Source of the DNA: Thalassotalea sp. G2M2-11
Lineage (GTDB): Bacteria > Pseudomonadota > Gammaproteobacteria > Enterobacterales > Alteromonadaceae
Length of the DNA stretch: 64,000 nucleotides
Assembly: GCF_017168195.1 (NCBI RefSeq)
Contig: NZ_JADNYL010000004.1
Location: forward strand, 372,001 to 436,000
Reading direction: 5' to 3'
The translations under genes and the position numbers were made by a program. Positions 59,156 through 64,000 of this stretch are shown here, one piece after another; position 1 is the stretch's first letter, and the number at the start of each line of letters is the position of its first letter. Below the pieces are notes generated by a model. The model did not search any database. It was given only the letters and a program-made list of their open reading frames with translations, and was not told the DNA's origin.

Positions 59156-61426
59156 ATGAAGCGTCATCCATTACATACGGCTATTATAGCAGGCATTACC
59201 ATGCTCAGTGTAACGTCTACCTACGCCGCTGAAGAAAAGAAAGTAGAGCAACTTGAGTTAGAAGTAATAGAAGTTACTGCGCAGAAGAAATCCCAAAACC
59301 TAAATGAAGTACCTATTTCTGTAGCTGTGGTAGGAAGTGAGTTTGTTGAAGCTATGAACATAAGTCAATTAGACGACCTATCTTCCTATGTACCTAACTT
59401 TAATATTACTGAAGGCGCAAGTGGTATGAATATCGCTATGCGTGGTTTAGGTTCCGGCACTAATAAGGGATTTGAGCAGTCGGTTGGAATGTTCATTGAT
59501 GGAATTTATAGCAGTAGATCTAAACAATTTGCGATGCCATTTTTTGACGTGGAGCGAGTCGAAATATTACGCGGACCACAAGGCGTATTATTTGGTAAAA
59601 ACACCACAGCAGGTGCCGTAAATATTGTTTCGGCGAGGCCAAATGATCATTTTAGCGGAAAATTTGGTGCGGATTACGATGCCGAGTATCAAGATCTACA
59701 AGTCACAGCCATAGTGAATGGCGCTCTTTCTGATAATTTAAACGCAAGATTGGCGACAAAGGTTAGACAGCAAGATAAAGGTTATTTAGAAAATACCATA
59801 ACCGGTAAAGATGAACGCCTAAGAGATGAAAAAATTATTCGTTTGTCATTAGATTGGAATCCAACGGACGAGTTAGAACTCTACTCTAAATTAGAGTACT
59901 CGAAGCAGGATTTACAAGGTGGGCTTTACCAACTTTTTGACTTTGGAAGTTATGAAGGTTTCATGAAAATGGTCGACCCTGACGCTGAAAATAAGGTGGA
60001 TTTGCAAACTTCAACCGGTCGTCTGGGAGTTGAACACCACGTTATTACCGAAGCGATAAATGGCGTCGTTGAAGCATCTTATGAAATGGAAAATTTACGT
60101 ATCGTATCGGTAACTGGCTATTCTCAGTACGATGCAGAAATTGAGAATGAAGACAGTGACTTCACCCCTGTGCCTTTAATTTGGTTTGATACCAATGATG
60201 AATTTGAACAGTTCAGTCAGGAGCTCCGTTTTGAATTGTTAAATACTGGCAATCTAGAATATATTGGGGGATTCTATTTCCAAAACAGTGAATACCTAAC
60301 AACACCAAGATTGGCTGCAGAGCTCAGTATTGTGGGTTACCCTGATACAGAAAATGAGCGTTCGTTTGCACAAGATACCACTACCTGGAGCGCATTTGCT
60401 CAAGTAGTATGGAATATCTCGGACAAATGGCAACTACAAGGTGGTTTACGTTATAACGATGAGAAAAAGGACGTAAAACGTGCACTTGAAATTCAGGAAT
60501 TTAATACTGATATCCCAGAGATGGATCCAACGACTCTGTTTATTAATGCCTATGGATTAGGTATAGAGAATTATGCCGATAAAGGCAGCCGCAGTGAGAA
60601 ACATTGGTCTCCTATGTTTGCATTGCAATACAATATCAATGATAAAGCGATGACATACGCTAAATATACCAGAGGCTTTAAAGGGGGCGGTTTCGACTCT
60701 AGCGACCTAAATGGTAGTGCAGGGGACTTCAATGAAGAACAAGTGGATAACTATGAGCTAGGTACTAAATTGCTATTTTGGCAAGGCAGAGCGGCATTAA
60801 ATGCAGCGATGTTCTACTCTGAATATCAGGACTTGCAAGTTTATTCTATGTCGGGAGTTAGGTTTTTAACCACCAATGCCGCTGAAGCGACTGCAAAAGG
60901 TTTAGAGGTTGATTTAAGAGCAAAATTAACTGAAAGTTTATCTTTAAATACTTCTTTTGCTTTGCTTGATGCTGTTTACGACGACTACCAAGGTGGTAGT
61001 TGCACCTATGAACAGCTAACGCAACACAATGCATCTGGTGCTGAAGGGGCGTGTACACAAGACTTAAGTGGTCGTTCTTTCATAAGAGCGCCTGAATTTC
61101 AGATGAATGTTGGTTTAACGCATGAAGTGGATTTTAGCAATGGTGCATATATGGTGTCAGGTATCTCGGTTAATTATACCGATGAGCAATATGTAAAAGA
61201 TTCTCTACCTGAGTACTCTTTAGTATCAGGTTATACCACAGTTGATGCAAGCATGAGTTTTACTACGGCCAATGAAGATTGGATTTTTAAAATTTCAGCT
61301 AGAAATTTAACCGACGAACGAGTGCCGACCCTGATGCAGAGCCCGGTATTTTTTGATGACACGGTAGTAACAACGGTAAACACACCACGCACTATTTCGT
61401 TTGGTGTTGAGTATAAGTTCGACTAA
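59156..61426 (+). CDS. TonB-dependent receptor of the catabolic cluster
   Basis: A 756-residue outer-membrane receptor. Signal peptide (ends near STYAAEE), a TonB box (VIEVTAQK), plug domain (VPISVAVVG ... VERVEILRGPQGVLFGKNTTAGAVNIVS) and a barrel ending FGVEYKFD. It belongs to the large marine/sphingomonad-type group with the VTAQK-NLNEVPIS start, often devoted to organic nutrients rather than siderophores. The ATG at 59156 is favoured over GTG at 59150 by the spacing of GGAG. Position between the CoA ligase and a secreted esterase suggests uptake of the compound they process. Confidence 0.9.
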   Translation: MKRHPLHTAIIAGITMLSVTSTYAAEEKKVEQLELEVIEVTAQKKSQNLNEVPISVAVVGSEFVEAMNISQLDDLSSYVPNFNITEGASGMNIAMRGLGSGTNKGFEQSVGMFIDGIYSSRSKQFAMPFFDVERVEILRGPQGVLFGKNTTAGAVNIVSARPNDHFSGKFGADYDAEYQDLQVTAIVNGALSDNLNARLATKVRQQDKGYLENTITGKDERLRDEKIIRLSLDWNPTDELELYSKLEYSKQDLQGGLYQLFDFGSYEGFMKMVDPDAENKVDLQTSTGRLGVEHHVITEAINGVVEASYEMENLRIVSVTGYSQYDAEIENEDSDFTPVPLIWFDTNDEFEQFSQELRFELLNTGNLEYIGGFYFQNSEYLTTPRLAAELSIVGYPDTENERSFAQDTTTWSAFAQVVWNISDKWQLQGGLRYNDEKKDVKRALEIQEFNTDIPEMDPTTLFINAYGLGIENYADKGSRSEKHWSPMFALQYNINDKAMTYAKYTRGFKGGGFDSSDLNGSAGDFNEEQVDNYELGTKLLFWQGRAALNAAMFYSEYQDLQVYSMSGVRFLTTNAAEATAKGLEVDLRAKLTESLSLNTSFALLDAVYDDYQGGSCTYEQLTQHNASGAEGACTQDLSGRSFIRAPEFQMNVGLTHEVDFSNGAYMVSGISVNYTDEQYVKDSLPEYSLVSGYTTVDASMSFTTANEDWIFKISARNLTDERVPTLMQSPVFFDDTVVTTVNTPRTISFGVEYKFD

Positions 61427-61441
61427 TGCTCATATAGCAAA

Positions 61442-61480
61442 TAAGCTCCAAAACTGCTTTTGGAGCTTAATTATTTATTA
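61442..61480 (+). terminator. Terminator after the second TonB receptor gene
   Basis: Twelve-bp stem TAAGCTCCAAAA / TTTTGGAGCTTA with a 4-nt loop, followed by a T-rich stretch, 15 bp after the stop. It may only partly separate the esterase gene that starts 13 bp beyond. Confidence 0.8.
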
Positions 61481-61492
61481 GGCTGATATTAT

Positions 61493-63232
61493 ATGAACAT
61501 ATGTATACCCTACCTTCATTTGATGAATAGTAAATCCATTGTCGCCATTGTGTTCAGCGCTATTTTCTTAATTTTTAGCCCCGTCAGTAGTGCGCACAAT
61601 AAAACACAACTAAACCAAGCCTCGTTAGATAAGGCAGAACTTAGGGTAACAACCGCAGGCCAAATTAGCGGGAAACTAATAAAGGATAATGCGGTTATTA
61701 CTTGGCTTGGGGTTCCTTATGCTCAAGCGCCAATTGGAAATTTACGCTGGAAAGCACCTCAACCTGTCATACCATGGAAAGGTGTTCGTTCAGCAACGCA
61801 ACACCCTCAAGCTTGTCCCCAATATACCGATGAACTTGATTCGAAAAGATACATAGGCACTGAAGATTGTTTGTTCTTAAATATTTGGCGACCAAATAAC
61901 AACCAACCCCAACTTCCTGTGCATGTTTATATCCATGGTGGCTCAAATGAGCAGGGAATGATAAACAATCCTGCACGTTTGGGCGATGTACTAGCTCAGG
62001 AAGGGGATATGGTCGTTGTTACCATGCAGTATCGATTAGGTTTTTTAGGTTGGCTTTATAGCCATGAAGATAAGTCAATCGATGAGTTAGATAACTCAGG
62101 TAACTTAGGTTTATTAGATATTATTGAAAGTTTAAAATGGGTCAAAAATAATATTCACTCTTTTGGTGGGGATCCTAATAATATCACGCTTGGCGGCTTA
62201 TCCGCAGGGGCACAAAACATTTTTAACCTGCTGGCGACAAATATGGCTAGTGGTTTATTTCACAAAGCCTTTATTCAATCGGGTATTCCGATCGACTATT
62301 CTAAAGAACAAGCAAAGCAGGCATCTGTGAAATTAGAACAGACCCTGCTTGGCAAGAAATATCTTCAAATGAGTGCTAAAGATATTGATAAACAAATGCT
62401 AGATATCCCTGCCAAGGCAATAGTAGATGCTGGTATGAAGATAAACCCAGATTTTAATGCCGTAAGAGATGGTGTCGTCATGCCATTGACGCCAACAGCA
62501 CAACTCATTAGTGATGGTAACCTGATAAATAAAGTGCCAATAATGGTAGGGTTAACCAAGGACGAAGCTAAAGCTTGGACTTGTGATCGAGCCTATAATG
62601 TTTTTAATTGGCTCAGTCCGGCAGATGCAAGCTTAGTGGGGCAATATGCAACAGAATTGCTGACAGCGTTAACGGTTGAGACTTTTTATCATGCAAGTCA
62701 ACACTCGTCATCGTGGCCGATATACTTTTATGAAATGGGCTACGGTTCGCCTGATGAACAAGGTCGCTCTCCTTTACCTGATGAACTTGGCGATTGTATC
62801 GGCGCTTTCCATACAATAGATACCTCATTTCACTTTGGCCGGTGGCAACATATGGTACAAAGCTTTTGGCAACAGTTAACCTTCTCGGATAATAATGACA
62901 TTGCACGAAAAAACCTTAGTAAAGAGATGATGTTACGCTTCGTTCATTTTGCCAATCACTCGCACCCTAACTATAAAGGCGCAGTTGTATGGCCGAAAAT
63001 TTCTACTGGAAGTAAAATAAATAGGCTGTTATTTGATGTAGACGTCGAAACGAGTGCTGTAAAAGCGAAAAGTATCGACAGGCTAAAAAGTATTGCGGAA
63101 ATAAAAGCAGAAATTGACCAAACATTTTCGCTAGAACAGAAAAAAACACTGTTTCCTTTGATCAATGCCTTTGTTAGTCAATTTCAGGGGCCTGAACACG
63201 CTTTATTAAGTTTACACGCGAGTCAAAATTAA
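61493..63232 (+). CDS. Secreted type-B carboxylesterase
   Basis: A 579-residue alpha/beta-hydrolase of the carboxylesterase type-B family. A hydrophobic signal (SIVAIVFSAIFLIFSPVSSA) directs export; the Met at residue 11 (61523) is an alternative start that gives a neater signal. Family marks: TEDCLFLNIW, the oxyanion site YIHGGSNEQG and the nucleophile Ser237 in GGLSAGA (usually GESAG; here Leu replaces Glu). It should hydrolyse an ester or lactone outside the cytoplasm. With the TonB receptor, CoA ligase and crotonase it outlines a route for an aromatic or unsaturated acid ester. Confidence 0.88.
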   Translation: MNICIPYLHLMNSKSIVAIVFSAIFLIFSPVSSAHNKTQLNQASLDKAELRVTTAGQISGKLIKDNAVITWLGVPYAQAPIGNLRWKAPQPVIPWKGVRSATQHPQACPQYTDELDSKRYIGTEDCLFLNIWRPNNNQPQLPVHVYIHGGSNEQGMINNPARLGDVLAQEGDMVVVTMQYRLGFLGWLYSHEDKSIDELDNSGNLGLLDIIESLKWVKNNIHSFGGDPNNITLGGLSAGAQNIFNLLATNMASGLFHKAFIQSGIPIDYSKEQAKQASVKLEQTLLGKKYLQMSAKDIDKQMLDIPAKAIVDAGMKINPDFNAVRDGVVMPLTPTAQLISDGNLINKVPIMVGLTKDEAKAWTCDRAYNVFNWLSPADASLVGQYATELLTALTVETFYHASQHSSSWPIYFYEMGYGSPDEQGRSPLPDELGDCIGAFHTIDTSFHFGRWQHMVQSFWQQLTFSDNNDIARKNLSKEMMLRFVHFANHSHPNYKGAVVWPKISTGSKINRLLFDVDVETSAVKAKSIDRLKSIAEIKAEIDQTFSLEQKKTLFPLINAFVSQFQGPEHALLSLHASQN

Positions 63233-63476
63233 TTTAATCATATTTAATGATTTAGCATTTATACATGATCCGAGATTGATTCTAGCTCTAAGCAAATTGC
63301 CTAGTCCAATGATGAACAGTGCTTAATTGAACTTTTGATTAATGTGTCTTGTGAAATTAAGCTTGGACTATGAATACTTATACGCGGCGTTAGGTATCTG
63401 GGGTCACTCTATTTTATATTTTTTATTATCAGTTTTTGTTGTGGATAAGCGCTTTTTCGTATCAGTTACTGCGTGT

Positions 63477-63516
63477 TGGTTAGTGTTGAAAGTGAGCGGC
63501 AAAAAGCTGATTGAAA
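63477..63516 (+). repeat. Right copy of the 40-bp nhaC-end direct repeat
   Basis: It matches 54171-54210 at 37 of 40 positions, same orientation and codon phase. Identity falls sharply to the left of 63477 (about half of the preceding 30 bases still match) and ends on the right at 63516. Confidence 0.9.
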
Positions 63517-63517
63517 A

Positions 63518-63545
63518 GCCCAAGCTAGCAAATACTCGCTTGGGC
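63518..63545. terminator. Hairpin after the nhaC-like remnant
   Basis: GCCCAAGC / GCTTGGGC, 8-bp stem with a 12-nt loop, directly after the right repeat copy and before the convergent gene. There is no long T-run, so the terminator role is tentative. Confidence 0.5.
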
Positions 63546-63565
63546 GAAAACACACGGCTTAATGA

Positions 63566-64000
63566 TTAAAATAAAGGTTGTTTACGAATTACCGCACATG
63601 CGGTGCGATCCCAACACTCAGTGTTATAACTGTGATAGAGATCATGCTGCACTTTATTAAGTAATGCGATATTTTCTTCCGTTAACTGTAAGGCCGTTAA
63701 GTATTCACGTTTTACCACGATAAATTGTTTTTTATAAGGCACTAACCAAGTGTTTTCTGGGTTAGTGGTTAATGCTTGTTTTGCTTCTTGATAATCAGAA
63801 AACCACAAATTCAAAAAGGTGCTACATGTCCCTTTATAGAAGAGTGTTCCCATATCAGGCTGATCGGCAATAGATGCTTTACCTGAAAATAATTCCTGCG
63901 CATGATGCCAACTTGCAAAGCCTAATCGTTGAGCAATCAGCGCTAAACAGTGTTTAAGTTGTAACTGTGTAATTGATGTTACTCCTAACTTTTTTAGCAT
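63566..64000 (-). CDS. Protein of unknown function, possibly cut by the window edge
   Basis: A 144-residue frame whose first ATG coincides with the last bases of the window, so the true start may lie beyond it. The sequence is soluble, with a helical start (LKHCLALIAQRLGFASWHHAQELFSG) that resembles the short N-terminal motif found in several poorly known proteins before a catalytic or toxin-like domain, and four cysteines. No family can be named. It converges with the nhaC-like remnant. Confidence 0.6.
   Translation of the reverse strand: MLKKLGVTSITQLQLKHCLALIAQRLGFASWHHAQELFSGKASIADQPDMGTLFYKGTCSTFLNLWFSDYQEAKQALTTNPENTWLVPYKKQFIVVKREYLTALQLTEENIALLNKVQHDLYHSYNTECWDRTACAVIRKQPLF

Larger units (their letters stand above)
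63233..63565. other. Spacer with nhaC-like remnant
   Basis: A 333-bp stretch between the esterase gene and the last minus-strand gene. Its right part holds the repeat of the nhaC 3-prime end (63477-63516) and a hairpin at 63518-63545. The left 100 bp show nothing recognisable. Confidence 0.5.
63342..63569 (+). pseudogene. Fragment with nhaC-like C-terminus
   Basis: A 75-codon frame whose residues 46-58 (WLVLKVSGKKLIE) match the C-terminus of the NhaC protein coded at 52584-54215 almost exactly, in the same phase. The part before it contains one hydrophobic stretch (ILYFLLSVFVV) with only faint resemblance. No plausible ribosome site precedes the ATG. It is most likely a leftover of an nhaC-like gene or an end duplicated during insertion of the preceding block. 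Confidence 0.5.

Overview
The window reads as a chromosomal segment of a marine-type gammaproteobacterium of the order Alteromonadales, most like the Colwelliaceae (Colwellia/Thalassotalea). This rests on the AT-rich base composition, the classical gene order mrcA (divergent) - pilMNOPQ - aroK - aroB - damX - dam ... rpe - trpS, the ompR-envZ / pckA neighbourhood, and the abundance of TonB receptors and secreted hydrolases. No species can be named from the sequence alone. No tRNA, rRNA, CRISPR array, integrase or insertion sequence was seen.

Region by region. (1) 1-2025: the start of a multi-pass membrane protein running off the left edge and a response regulator with an EAL (c-di-GMP phosphodiesterase) output domain. 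(2) 2222-9268: a tight seven-gene operon for aerobic tryptophan breakdown by the kynurenine / 2-aminomuconate route: aldehyde dehydrogenase, RidA-type deaminase, 3-hydroxyanthranilate dioxygenase, ACMS decarboxylase, kynureninase, kynurenine monooxygenase and tryptophan dioxygenase, closed by a Rho-independent terminator. The missing formamidase step is probably supplied by an alpha/beta-hydrolase gene 5.4 kb further on (14636-15517, opposite strand). (3) 9396-23408: secreted or lipid-anchored peptidases (S41, M1), a LysR regulator, a GH20-like protein whose active-site motifs are degenerate, a VOC protein, a TlpA-like thioredoxin, an isoquinoline-oxidoreductase-type molybdenum hydroxylase (two genes), a Cys-rich exported protein and a small LETM1-like protein. 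(4) 23650-42252: housekeeping core: ompR-envZ, pckA, mrcA, the type IV pilus alignment and secretin operon pilMNOPQ, aroKB, damX, dam, a DUF2970 gene, a TorF-family porin, rpe and trpS. (5) 42294-52404: a two-gene unit of membrane FHA protein plus exported trypsin-like protease, a class D beta-lactamase, a Met-rich TonB receptor, a Cache-domain chemoreceptor, a YjbR protein, an ECF sigma factor with a membrane partner and a 52-residue exported peptide, and a lipoprotein with a thioredoxin-like look but no cysteines. (6) 52584-63569: an accessory-looking block with two NhaC-type antiporters, an XRE regulator, a crotonase-fold enzyme, a PaaK-like CoA ligase, a second TonB receptor and a secreted type-B carboxylesterase. 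A 40-bp direct repeat of the 3-prime end of the first nhaC gene lies at the far end of this block. (7) A last minus-strand gene reaches the right edge.

The most interesting points are the complete tryptophan catabolic operon with an AFMID-type formamidase nearby, the esterase/TonB/CoA-ligase/crotonase block bounded by the nhaC repeat, the GH20 protein with substituted catalytic motifs, the FHA-protease pair, the chromosomal class D beta-lactamase, and an orphan plus-strand terminator between pckA and mrcA that may mark a small RNA.
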